A stretch of DNA of 44,224 nt from an uncultured Mollicutes bacterium (GTDB lineage Bacteria > Bacillota_I > Bacilli_A > Acholeplasmatales > Anaeroplasmataceae), in contig CAMELE010000015.1 in the NCBI GenBank assembly GCA_945923475.1, positions 1 to 44,224 on the forward strand, written 5' to 3'. Every line of letters begins with the position of its first letter. Position 1 is the stretch's first letter. Of the stretch, positions 8,008-16,702 are shown piece by piece. The position numbers and the translations under genes were made by a program. Under the pieces are notes generated by a model. The model did not search any database and was not told the origin of the DNA. It worked only from the letters and a program-made list of their open reading frames with translations.

Positions 8008-8386
8008 CGAAGCTGTAAGGAAGTAAATCCCCTACAGTAACCTCCTTAGTTTTACCATTTGCTGTTGCAAGGACAACTACCAAATCCTTTGCTAGCAATT
8101 CATTCATAACCTGGCGGCATTCACCACATGGAGATATTGGCAATTCAGTTACACCAACAACGCACATTTTCATAACATCACGCTTTAAATCATAGCCCAA
8201 ATTGTATGCTGTATATAATGTACTTCTTTCAGCACACATACATGCTCCATAAGCAGCATTTTCAATATTACAGCCAGTAATATACCTACCATCTGACATT
8301 AATAAAGCTGCGCCAACCTTAAATTTAGAATATGGTGAATAGCTTTTATTCATTCCTTCAATGGCCTTTAAAACAATTTCATCCAT
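7994..8386 (-). CDS. cdd: Cytidine deaminase
   Basis: The 130-residue enzyme deaminates cytidine and deoxycytidine in pyrimidine salvage. Zinc ligands Cys51, Cys87 and Cys90 and catalytic Glu53 are visible in CAE and SPCGEC. Length is typical of the homotetrameric class. It overlaps ybeY by one base and era by 14, the common ybeY-cdd-era order of Bacillota. Confidence 0.95.
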   Translation of the reverse strand: MDEIVLKAIEGMNKSYSPYSKFKVGAALLMSDGRYITGCNIENAAYGACMCAERSTLYTAYNLGYDLKRDVMKMCVVGVTELPISPCGECRQVMNELLAKDLVVVLATANGKTKEVTVGDLLPYSFDELA

Positions 8387-8829
8387 TATTTACTTCCTCC
8401 TCTTGTAATCCCTGCTCGCTCAAGAATTTCATCCTGACGCTTAAACATTACCTCTTCATCTTCCTTAGTCATATGATCATATCCACATAAATGAAGATAT
8501 CCATGAACAGCTAAGAAACCGACCTCTCTTGAAACACTATGACCATATTCTTCTGCTTGCTCAATAGCTCTATCAATACAAATAAAGATATCACCAAGTT
8601 CATCCTCAGCTCCATAATTACATTCATCATTATCGTTTAAAGCAAAACTAATTACATCTGTAACCCGATCAACATTACGATAATCCCTATTTATTTGATG
8701 AATTCTTTCTTTTGAAACAAATATGATGTCAAAACATCTATTATCATCAATTGTATTAAAAATACTACTAATAAGCTCTTCGTATTCAGTTGTAGAGGTT
8801 GCTAATTCATTTATAAAATTAATTTCCAT
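8386..8829 (-). CDS. ybeY: Endoribonuclease YbeY
   Basis: The 147-residue metallo-endoribonuclease matures 16S rRNA and takes part in ribosome quality control. The zinc motif HGYLHLCGYDH gives ligands His109, His113 and His119. Complete length. phoH, its usual upstream neighbour, is absent; here a degenerate GGDEF/EAL gene precedes it after a 53-bp gap. Confidence 0.95.
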   Translation of the reverse strand: MEINFINELATSTTEYEELISSIFNTIDDNRCFDIIFVSKERIHQINRDYRNVDRVTDVISFALNDNDECNYGAEDELGDIFICIDRAIEQAEEYGHSVSREVGFLAVHGYLHLCGYDHMTKEDEEVMFKRQDEILERAGITRGGSK

Positions 8830-8882
8830 ATTTACGCCTTCCTCATCTATATATTTTACAACAAAATTTAAATAAAATGAAT

Positions 8883-11800
8883 CTATTTTGTGGATAGTAA
8901 TGCGATTATATCCTTAATCTTATAGATTTTTTTTAATGCACTACCTCTTATAATATATAATTCTTCCTTGATTAAGCCTTCGATTTGTTCATTAGACGAA
9001 ACATCATCTACTAGGATATCGACACCATATAGCTTTAGAGCATCCTTGATTGTATTTAATGTAGGCAAATCATATTGATTATAATCAACAACATAAAGCT
9101 TAGGATAATATCTAAATGCCATATCTAAGCTTCTAGTACATAAATTAATATACTTTAAATCGTCAGCATCTATTCTAAAATCAAATCTATCATCAATAAC
9201 CTCAATATAAACATATTTTGGATTTATATGAAGTAGCTTCATTTTTTCATAATAAAATGCTATAAAGCCTTTATCCTCAATAGTTTGGTGATGAACAGGT
9301 ATAAAAAGATTATAATATCCACCATATTCCTTATAAAACTCCTTTAGTTCCATTAAGGAATGGGTTATTAAATATTTATCCGTTTGTAAAAATAAATTTC
9401 TTTTTTTGATAACTGCTTCAAAATATGCATCAGATACAATGGCATTGCTTAAATTTAAATGAGCCATATATGCAAATGTACCCTTTTCCTTCATATTAGC
9501 AATTTGAGTATAGCATACCTCTAGTAAACCCTTATCAATTGCTTCTGATATGTGAAGTTCCATTTGAAAATCATAAAACCTAGCATCTGCTAATTTTGAA
9601 TTATGATATGCAACATCATTAAAGCCTGATTCTTCCTTTAACGCCCCAAGTGAATTCGATAGCATTTCAATAATTTTAGTTGCATCATAATCAGGACTTT
9701 TCCCAAGAACTCTAAGGATTGAGCCCTTGAAGGAAAGCTTAACTCGATAATTTAGCTCAAAAAGCTTTTGACTAAGCTCATCTAAGAATTCTTTGAATTT
9801 TTTGATGGTGCTTCTTTCATCATTCATTTTGAGTATAACAATAAATTTATCGCTATCATAATGATATAAATATGCTTGGTATTTATCCTTTAAATCTAGC
9901 ATTTTAAGTCCAATAGCTTTAATTAAATCATTGTGAAATTTTAATCCATAAATATCAAAATAAAGCTTAAAGTTTTTAGCATCAAATAGCATTATACTAT
10001 ATTTTTTCTCATGATTTAAGGTTAAAATATCCTCCTCAAAGCCTCTAAAACCCTTTAATGGCGTCAGGGAATCTAAACTTGCCCTTTCATTTAAATTTTG
10101 TTGCTGCTTGATATCATTTGTTACATCTAAAACAATCGAATTAATAATTATATGGTCTGTTAGCTCGTATAAATAAAACTGTTCCTTTATAGCTCTGCCA
10201 TCATATAATCTATATATTAAGGTAGCTTCTTTTATTTTTCCGCCATAAAAGGATGTAATAAGAGCTTTATACTTAGCCCTATCCTTTGATGATACAATAT
10301 CATAAAAGCCTTCATTATCAACACTTTCAAAATTAACATTATATATTTTTTTGCATGTATCGTTTAAGATTGTATACTCATCTGTAATTGTTTTTATTCC
10401 AAAAGGAATTTTCTTAAGCAATTCATTTACATATTTAGCATTATCATTAACCTTATTCTTATATAGCATAGAATCAATTTTATTAGATAAGCAAAAAGAA
10501 TATGTTTTTAGAATCTCAAACTCCAACGAAAAATCGATATCATCAAAATAATATGAAACCGAACCAAAGGATTTTCCATTTGAGCAAAGAGGATATGAAA
10601 TTACCCCTTTATAAATAGACTTACGCGTAGTAATAATATCGATATTATTTTCGATATTATCAATATTATCATTTAAATATTCCTTTCCACTCTTCATAAC
10701 CCTAATAGGAATACTTTTTTCTATAGCCTCTTTATTTTTGAAATGCTTATCGTATAGTCTTCCATCCTTATATTGGTAGCCATCATACACAGTATTATAA
10801 TCATAAATAATGTGACATTCCTTAAATTTATATTTTTTTTCGATTTCAAGTAATGATTTTCTAATAGGCTCACGGATTTGTAAAGCCTCCATACTTAAAG
10901 CTTCTAAAGCCTCGTTCAACGCAAAATAAGCCTCTGAAACATGTGCTAATAAAGATGGCTCAGCTGTTAGAATCACATCAGGTTCAACAGGCTGTGGTCT
11001 AACTTCCTGTGCTTTAGGAACAATAATTGGATCCTGTATTTCAATTTTTTTATACTTCTTTTGTTCTTTAGTTTTTTGAGGAACCTCAACACTATTCAGT
11101 AATTCAATTTGCTCTTCAATCGATTGAACAATACTTTTGTTCCCATATGTAGAATAAAGTAAATGGATTGTATTTAAATAGTCCCTTTTTATTTCTAAGC
11201 TTGCGTTATTTAATAATTCTCCATAATCACCATCAACTATGGAAGCCTTTCTAAGTTCATCTTTTGATAAATGATATTTAATTATTTGACTAGCATAAAA
11301 TAGTTTTAAATCATCACTAGCAATCGGTTCGTTTATTTTTTCGGTACAAAATTTAAATAAATCGTCTAGTAGGTTTTGATATAAAAGTAAGCTAGCTCGT
11401 AAATAATTTATGTGATTAATTCCTAAATCATTATTTAACTGATTATACGATTCTAAAAGTTTATCATAAGAGGCATCAAAGCCCTTAATATCATGCTCTT
11501 CATACTGAAACTCGATTATCCTTTCAAAGCCAAATAATCTTTCCTTTGGATCAATCGTTTCATCAAGATACATTAATATATATCTTTTTTCGTTTTCTTT
11601 ATCCTTTATATAATTGTAATATACAATCATATCCTTAAAATATTGTTCCTTGTGGACTATATCTAGATGCTCTTTTTTAATATTGATATATTTTAATGCT
11701 CTTTCTGGGTCATCAAACTTTAGGAATATTGATATTAATGTATCACATAAGGAAATAACCTCATCCTGTTGTAGTACCCAAATTTTCCCTTCAAGTTCAA

Positions 11801-11981
11801 GTAAAAGCTTAATAGCCTCTTCATCCTTACCAAGGCTATGTAAAATTGCGCCCTTTAGGCATAAGGCTTTGTAATAATCTGGTGAACCTAAGGTCTCTTT
11901 TTTAATAAAAGTATCAACCTTTTTAAGGGTTTCTTTATTAAATTGTAGTTTTTTAAGCTCACTAAATTTCACTTGACTCAC
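8883..11981 (-). CDS. Large signalling-like protein with degenerate GGDEF and EAL domains
   Basis: The 1032-residue soluble protein appears to have helical TPR-like repeats (about 1-290), a linker, a GAF-like region (about 345-505), a PAS-like region (about 515-620) and then a diguanylate cyclase fold (about 632-795) whose GGDEF motif is DSDKF (709-713), followed by an EAL-like fold (about 800-1030) whose EAL motif is MAH (839-841). Neither active site looks usable, so it is unlikely to make or cleave c-di-GMP and may be a binding or scaffolding protein. The GTG at 11981 overlaps the stop of the upstream gene; GTG at 11972 has a better placed AGGTG and may be the real start. Domain limits are estimates. 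Confidence 0.75.
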   Translation of the reverse strand: MSQVKFSELKKLQFNKETLKKVDTFIKKETLGSPDYYKALCLKGAILHSLGKDEEAIKLLLELEGKIWVLQQDEVISLCDTLISIFLKFDDPERALKYINIKKEHLDIVHKEQYFKDMIVYYNYIKDKENEKRYILMYLDETIDPKERLFGFERIIEFQYEEHDIKGFDASYDKLLESYNQLNNDLGINHINYLRASLLLYQNLLDDLFKFCTEKINEPIASDDLKLFYASQIIKYHLSKDELRKASIVDGDYGELLNNASLEIKRDYLNTIHLLYSTYGNKSIVQSIEEQIELLNSVEVPQKTKEQKKYKKIEIQDPIIVPKAQEVRPQPVEPDVILTAEPSLLAHVSEAYFALNEALEALSMEALQIREPIRKSLLEIEKKYKFKECHIIYDYNTVYDGYQYKDGRLYDKHFKNKEAIEKSIPIRVMKSGKEYLNDNIDNIENNIDIITTRKSIYKGVISYPLCSNGKSFGSVSYYFDDIDFSLEFEILKTYSFCLSNKIDSMLYKNKVNDNAKYVNELLKKIPFGIKTITDEYTILNDTCKKIYNVNFESVDNEGFYDIVSSKDRAKYKALITSFYGGKIKEATLIYRLYDGRAIKEQFYLYELTDHIIINSIVLDVTNDIKQQQNLNERASLDSLTPLKGFRGFEEDILTLNHEKKYSIMLFDAKNFKLYFDIYGLKFHNDLIKAIGLKMLDLKDKYQAYLYHYDSDKFIVILKMNDERSTIKKFKEFLDELSQKLFELNYRVKLSFKGSILRVLGKSPDYDATKIIEMLSNSLGALKEESGFNDVAYHNSKLADARFYDFQMELHISEAIDKGLLEVCYTQIANMKEKGTFAYMAHLNLSNAIVSDAYFEAVIKKRNLFLQTDKYLITHSLMELKEFYKEYGGYYNLFIPVHHQTIEDKGFIAFYYEKMKLLHINPKYVYIEVIDDRFDFRIDADDLKYINLCTRSLDMAFRYYPKLYVVDYNQYDLPTLNTIKDALKLYGVDILVDDVSSNEQIEGLIKEELYIIRGSALKKIYKIKDIIALLSTK

Positions 11982-12403
11982 CTACTAACTAATCTTGGTT
12001 GTCCATTTTCGATTATAATGTAAGTTCCATTTTTAAGGCTGCCGGGATTTAAAAACCAAATTTCATTTATTTTTTCACATAAAGGGACATGAGTATGTCC
12101 AAAAATAACATAACTTGCGTTTAATTCCTTTCCTCTATAATATATACTTTCATATTGATACTTAACATTATATCTATGTCCATGCGAAATAAACATAATC
12201 CCATAATCAGAATCTAATATAATTTCATCTTTACCATAAAAATCACAATTACCCTTAGCATATAAAGCATTATATTTATCCAATTCTTTGTAGGATATAC
12301 AATAATCGCCACAATGTATTATTTGATAATCCGGATATTTTTCAAATAGTTGAAACATATCATCCTCTAAGCCATGGCTATCTGATATTATTAGATAATT
12401 CAT
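11978..12403 (-). CDS. YfcE/MJ0936-type metallophosphodiesterase
   Basis: The 141-residue calcineurin-like phosphoesterase has the dimetal motifs DSHG (8-11), HCGDY, GNCD, HGH and FGHTH. It is short for the family but holds every metal-binding block. Relatives cleave phosphodiesters such as bis-pNPP or cyclic nucleotides; the natural substrate is unclear. It overlaps rdgB by 26 bp, the usual pairing in Bacillota. Confidence 0.88.
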   Translation of the reverse strand: MNYLIISDSHGLEDDMFQLFEKYPDYQIIHCGDYCISYKELDKYNALYAKGNCDFYGKDEIILDSDYGIMFISHGHRYNVKYQYESIYYRGKELNASYVIFGHTHVPLCEKINEIWFLNPGSLKNGTYIIIENGQPRLVSR

Positions 12404-12962
12404 TTAAATAATCTCCTAGTTTTTTTACAGCAATACTTCGATGAGAAATTTTATTCTTTTCTTCTATCGTAATCTCAGCCATTGTTTTTCCTAAGCTTGT
12501 TATAAAGAAATGCGGATCATACCCAAAGCCATTATTCCCCTTCGGATCATCAACAATACTACCATAAACTCTTCCCTCGAAAAACATAGGGGCTCCATCA
12601 TAATAACAAATAGCACATTCGTAGAATGCGTTACGATTAGAAACACCTTGAAGATTTTTAACTAGTAATGCATTATTCATTGAATCATCCTGCATCGGTC
12701 CAGCATAACGATGAGAATATACGCCAGGCTCCATACCTAAAGCCTCAACGCATAGTCCTGAATCATCAGCTATAACTGGGATATGATAAATATCATATAT
12801 CGTTTTAGCTTTAATTAAAGCATTGTCCTTAAATGTTTTCCCGTTTTCCTCGATATCACTATTAAAACCTATATCTTGAAGAGACAAAATTTCATAACCT
12901 TTTAACATTAATGCTATTTCCTGAATCTTATTTTTATTGCTTGAAGCCATTATTAATTTCAT
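12378..12962 (-). CDS. rdgB: dITP/XTP pyrophosphatase (RdgB/HAM1)
   Basis: Hydrolyses non-canonical purine triphosphates (dITP, XTP) to monophosphates, keeping them out of DNA. The N-terminal ASSNKNKIQEI, VIADDSGLCVEAL, YSHRYAG and GFGYDPHF blocks are diagnostic. I place the start at ATG 12962 (MKLIMASSN) because GGTG lies 6 nt upstream; GTG 12971 and ATG 12965 are alternatives. First gene of the block running down to recO. Confidence 0.94.
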   Translation of the reverse strand: MKLIMASSNKNKIQEIALMLKGYEILSLQDIGFNSDIEENGKTFKDNALIKAKTIYDIYHIPVIADDSGLCVEALGMEPGVYSHRYAGPMQDDSMNNALLVKNLQGVSNRNAFYECAICYYDGAPMFFEGRVYGSIVDDPKGNNGFGYDPHFFITSLGKTMAEITIEEKNKISHRSIAVKKLGDYLNELSNNIR

Positions 12963-12992
12963 CATAATCACCGCATTTTATTTTACCACAAA

Positions 12993-13700
12993 TCACAAGG
13001 TTTGAAAAGAATAAGCCATTCCATTTAAATTTAGCTTTATTAAATGAATTATTAAATTTTTATTCATTGTATCAATTATTTCAATATTTATAAAAGTATC
13101 GTTCAATTCATAGCTAATTCCATCTATATCATTTAAAGCATCTAACACATTAAAGTCCTTTATATATAAAACCTCTAAAATAATTTCATTGTCATCAAAT
13201 TGATAATTTTTTCTTATAGAACCATCTAAATTTATGACCTTATACGTTTCATAATCTGCAATTTTAAATACCTCTAAAGAATCATAATTATATGTTTTAT
13301 CTCCAATATTTATTTCTAATTTTTGATATCCTAGAGTATAATATGATTCAAACAGCAATGGTACAAACGATTCTAAGTCAAATGCCGTATCCATAGATAT
13401 CGTTAAGCTAACCGTAAAATCCTGGGTTTTATATTCATTTAAAATTACATTACTATTTGCATGAGTATTTGCATTTAAAGGTAATGCATTCCGTTTATAG
13501 GTTAAATAAGCAAATATATCCAAAATTGGGTCCTCTACATCCAAATATACACCTTTTATTTCATTTGCATCATCATAAAATACTAATTCTTCGGCCGATT
13601 TTTTTATGCTAACATCTAATTTTGGTATTTTAAAATATAAAAAAAATATTAGGGTAATGCTAATTACTATAAAAAAATAAAAAAAATATATTCTTTTCAT
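12993..13700 (-). CDS. Membrane-anchored hypothetical protein
   Basis: The 235-residue protein has one N-terminal hydrophobic segment (about residues 4-24) that should act as signal anchor; no lipobox Cys follows. The rest looks like an extracytoplasmic, beta-rich domain with many Asp/Asn/Tyr residues and no catalytic motif I recognise. ATG follows GAGGG at about 5 nt. It ends 31 bp upstream of rdgB on the same strand and may share its transcript. I do not recognise the family. Confidence 0.6.
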   Translation of the reverse strand: MKRIYFFYFFIVISITLIFFLYFKIPKLDVSIKKSAEELVFYDDANEIKGVYLDVEDPILDIFAYLTYKRNALPLNANTHANSNVILNEYKTQDFTVSLTISMDTAFDLESFVPLLFESYYTLGYQKLEINIGDKTYNYDSLEVFKIADYETYKVINLDGSIRKNYQFDDNEIILEVLYIKDFNVLDALNDIDGISYELNDTFINIEIIDTMNKNLIIHLIKLNLNGMAYSFQTL

Positions 13701-13781
13701 TTAATCCCTCAAATATTTATATGCCCTTTTTGTAAAATTATGATAAAATTAATTTAAAGCATAGAAAGGTAGAGCGTATTT

Positions 13782-14510
13782 ATGAAAGAAAAAATAATTA
13801 ACTATTTTAAAAATAAAGATAATTGTATGGCACTTTTGAGTATTGGAATATATTGTGCAATAATGTATGGCTTAGTTGAACTTATTTATTTCATGATAAA
13901 GCATTTTTTTAAAGAAAGCTTTATAGCAAGTAATATTAATGGAATAGTACTATTTATAAATGTATTTATCTATATCATTTTGTTTGCTGCATTAATTCCA
14001 ATTTCTCTAAAAAAAATAAAAAATGATTGGTTCATATCAAGAAACGATACAGCTGGTACAGCAAGATATATTGTTATAGGTATTATTGTAATGTACGGAG
14101 CTTCTTTTATAGCATCATTAATCTCTATAATGCTATCAAGTCAAACTTCAACTAATCAAGATAGTATCAATTCAATTATAAACCATTCTAAATTATTTTA
14201 CTGGATTATGTTCCCAATTATTGGCTTTATAGGGCCAATCTGTGAGGAGCTTGTATTTAGACATTCAATATTCAAATTAATAAAAAATGATACAATTTCA
14301 TTAATCGTATCATCAATCCTATTTTGTTTAATCCATATGGACGGTCAGGCTGGTGGAGTTATTGATTTTATAGCTGTAGCTATAAATTATTTAGCCTCTG
14401 GTTTAGCATTAGGTTTTACATACATATATAGCAAAAGGAATATTACTATAACAATATTCATCCATGTATTAAACAATGTTGTATCTTTACTAATGCTTAG
14501 TATTTTTTAA
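13782..14510 (+). CDS. CPBP family intramembrane metalloprotease
   Basis: The 242-residue multi-pass membrane protein has the CPBP (Abi, Rce1-like) motifs: EExxxR as EELVFR (Glu155, Glu156, Arg160), FxxxH as FCLIH (Phe181, His185) and HxxxN as HVLNN (His228, Asn232). These form the glutamate protease site in the membrane. Members act in prenyl-protein processing, bacteriocin immunity or signalling; no bacteriocin gene lies nearby. AAAGGTAGAG precedes the ATG. It converges with the ankyrin gene, the two 3' ends overlapping by 21 bp. Confidence 0.88.
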   Translation: MKEKIINYFKNKDNCMALLSIGIYCAIMYGLVELIYFMIKHFFKESFIASNINGIVLFINVFIYIILFAALIPISLKKIKNDWFISRNDTAGTARYIVIGIIVMYGASFIASLISIMLSSQTSTNQDSINSIINHSKLFYWIMFPIIGFIGPICEELVFRHSIFKLIKNDTISLIVSSILFCLIHMDGQAGGVIDFIAVAINYLASGLALGFTYIYSKRNITITIFIHVLNNVVSLLMLSIF

Positions 14511-15440
14511 TAATTTAACAATTTCTGGGTGATTATAGGCATAAGCCAAATCTATTGGTGTACGTCCATAATCATCCTTTTTATTTTTATTAATAATTGT
14601 ATTATTCTCTAAAATTAAAGCTAAATCATTCTTTATCACTGCAATATGCAACGGATACTTTCTAAGATAATTTTGATAAGATGGCTTCATCGTATATTCT
14701 TTTAAATCATGATAAAAACTTACAGGAACAATATCCTCTATTGTTTCATCAAATTTATTTTTTAAATCAAGTAATGCCATATAATCTAATAAAAGAATTG
14801 CACATTCATAGCATCCTCTTCTTGAAGCTAAAAATAGAGGTGTTTCTCCATCTATATTAGGAATATTTGGTAAACATCCATTCTCAAGTAAGTATTTAAC
14901 TAAATTCAAATTTCCTCTTTTTGACGCAATATGAAGTAATGTATCCTGATTATAATTTTTTGAATACAATCGTTTTGGATTATTTTTAATAAATTCATCA
15001 AGCATATTGGGATTGTCAAGACCCAAGAAATAGAATTCAATTCCTTCACCGTGCTTATTAACCAAATCAAGATTAGCCGATAAGCCTAATAGTGCCTTAG
15101 CCATAGAAATTCGACCAAGTCTCATCGCAAGCATTAAAGGTGTCTCGCAATTTTTATCAAGTAAATTTATATCTGCTTTTTGACTGATTAATAGCTTAAA
15201 AATACCAAAATGGTTATATAAAATAGAAAAATGAAGAGGAGTATACCCCGCTTCATTCTGTGAGTTTAAATTTATTGAGTTCATTACTAAAAAACTCACT
15301 ATTTCAGGATTATTATTTAAAATTGCTATATGAAGTAAAGAATTATTTTTTTCATCAACGATATTAATATTATAAAATTTTAAATTATCTCTAAGCATTT
15401 TAATATCGTTCGTTTTAACAATTTTAATAAGATCAATCAT
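14490..15440 (-). CDS. Ankyrin repeat protein
   Basis: The 316-residue protein is mostly ankyrin repeats; the clear copies include NNSLLHIAILNNNPEIVSFL (about 33-52), AGYTPLHFSILYNHFGIFKLL, NCETPLMLAMRLGR, QDTLLHIASKRGNLNLVKYLL, and GRTPIDLAYAYNHPEIVKLL at the C-terminus. No signal peptide or membrane segment, so it is probably cytoplasmic and binds another protein. Its ATG overlaps the HU stop codon (TAATG), so it depends on the hup transcript, an unusual partner for an ankyrin protein. Confidence 0.88.
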   Translation of the reverse strand: MIDLIKIVKTNDIKMLRDNLKFYNINIVDEKNNSLLHIAILNNNPEIVSFLVMNSINLNSQNEAGYTPLHFSILYNHFGIFKLLISQKADINLLDKNCETPLMLAMRLGRISMAKALLGLSANLDLVNKHGEGIEFYFLGLDNPNMLDEFIKNNPKRLYSKNYNQDTLLHIASKRGNLNLVKYLLENGCLPNIPNIDGETPLFLASRRGCYECAILLLDYMALLDLKNKFDETIEDIVPVSFYHDLKEYTMKPSYQNYLRKYPLHIAVIKNDLALILENNTIINKNKKDDYGRTPIDLAYAYNHPEIVKLLKNTKH

Positions 15441-15712
15441 TATCTTAATTTATCCTTTAAAACCTTTCCAACCTTAAATGCAGGAGTCTTTTGACTAGGA
15501 ATATCAATTCTTTCACCTGTACGAGGGTTTACACCTGAACGGGATACTCTGTTTCTTACCTCAAACGTACCAAAGCCTGATAAAACAACCTTGTCTCCAC
15601 TTGCTAAAGCTTCAGAAATAATGTCTAAAAATGCATCAATAACAATTTCTGCATCTTTCTTTGTTACATCAACATTTTCAGATAATTGACTTAAAATCTC
15701 TGCCTTATTCAT
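15440..15712 (-). CDS. hup: DNA-binding protein HU
   Basis: The 90-residue histone-like protein bends and compacts DNA. It has the HU start MNKAEILSQLSE, core GFGTFEVRNR and the DNA arm NPRTGERIDIPSQKTPAFK. AAAAGGAG precedes the ATG. Complete and highly conserved. Its stop overlaps the start of the ankyrin gene by one base. Confidence 0.97.
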   Translation of the reverse strand: MNKAEILSQLSENVDVTKKDAEIVIDAFLDIISEALASGDKVVLSGFGTFEVRNRVSRSGVNPRTGERIDIPSQKTPAFKVGKVLKDKLR

Positions 15713-15843
15713 TTTTCTCCTTTTAATAGCAATAACATTACTATATTAGTTTTTTATATCTTGACTAATAAACAAGTAATTTTTATTGAATCCATATTTA
15801 AACCTATATGGTTTTCTAAGTGTAGTATATCATTTAATATTGT

Positions 15844-15878
15844 AAAAAGCAAGTACCAAAGCCATTTTTGATACCTGC
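15844..15878 (-). terminator. Intrinsic terminator after the 230-residue membrane protein gene
   Basis: On the minus strand GCAGGTATCAAA pairs with TTTGGTACTTGC (12 bp, two wobbles) over a 6-nt loop, followed by TTTTT. It lies 30 bp past the stop codon at 15909 and insulates hup from that gene. Confidence 0.85.
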
Positions 15879-15908
15879 CTATTTTCTAACAATATTTAAT
15901 TAGTTATC

Positions 15909-16583
15909 CTATTTGTCTTGAGTAGAACTATTGCCTAATTTATATTCAATATTAAATGCAGTAAAGCTTTTAATCTCCTTTTTCACTTGGAAAATATAAA
16001 GCTGTTCTGATGATAAAACCTCAGTTGAATTATCTACATATGTTACCTCAATAGTATCTAAATATTTCCTAATAACAGTATCTGATTTTAAAGAAATTTC
16101 TTGTGGAACAAATTGATAAATACGATTATCATCAACCTTATACTCTTTAATTAAAATAGTATAGTCATCATTTCCGTCAATCTCAGCCTTAAGCTCCCTT
16201 GTTGGCTTCATACTATAGTAGACGAACCATAGTTTTTTAACTGCAAAAATATCACTTGAATTATCTATAATATTGTTATTATCATCAATATTCTTTTTTT
16301 GATAAATATAAACTTCATCTAATTCATATCTAACATATTCATCTGGATTCTTTCTTAGTGCATCACACGTCATATTCTCACTAAATCCTAGTGCAAAATA
16401 TAAATTACCAAAATAATATCCTACTAAAAGTCCTCCAAATATAATAATAGTAACTGTAAGTGCAATATGCTTTCTAACAAAAATTATTAATATTATTACA
16501 AGAGCAATGATTAATGCTATATAAAGAATATATTGCCAATGTGTTTGAAAACTAAAATCTTCAAAAAAACTTAAAAAACTCAT
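15909..16583 (-). CDS. Hypothetical membrane protein
   Basis: About 224 residues. Two closely spaced hydrophobic segments near the N-terminus (HWQYILYIALIIALVIILII and LTVTIIIFGGLLVGYYFGN) are followed by a roughly 150-residue polar domain. I choose ATG 16583 because GGAAG lies 7 nt upstream; an earlier in-frame ATG at 16601 would place that site inside the gene. No family recognised. TATAAT about 30 nt upstream of the start may be its -10 box. Confidence 0.6.
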   Translation of the reverse strand: MSFLSFFEDFSFQTHWQYILYIALIIALVIILIIFVRKHIALTVTIIIFGGLLVGYYFGNLYFALGFSENMTCDALRKNPDEYVRYELDEVYIYQKKNIDDNNNIIDNSSDIFAVKKLWFVYYSMKPTRELKAEIDGNDDYTILIKEYKVDDNRIYQFVPQEISLKSDTVIRKYLDTIEVTYVDNSTEVLSSEQLYIFQVKKEIKSFTAFNIEYKLGNSSTQDK

Positions 16584-16702
16584 ATTATTACTTCCTTTCA
16601 TTGATATTAATATTATACCTTATTTTGTCACAAATTAAAGAAAAATATTTAATTTATCACTATATTTTTTGTATTTTCGATATAATAATCCTTTTCCTTG
16701 TA

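Noticed and set aside
7042-13700. Mycoplasma-type code with UGA as Trp
   Set aside because: Trp codons such as the one in the Era segment WTNRPDY are TGG and several genes stop at TGA, including the phosphodiesterase and the yqzL-like gene.
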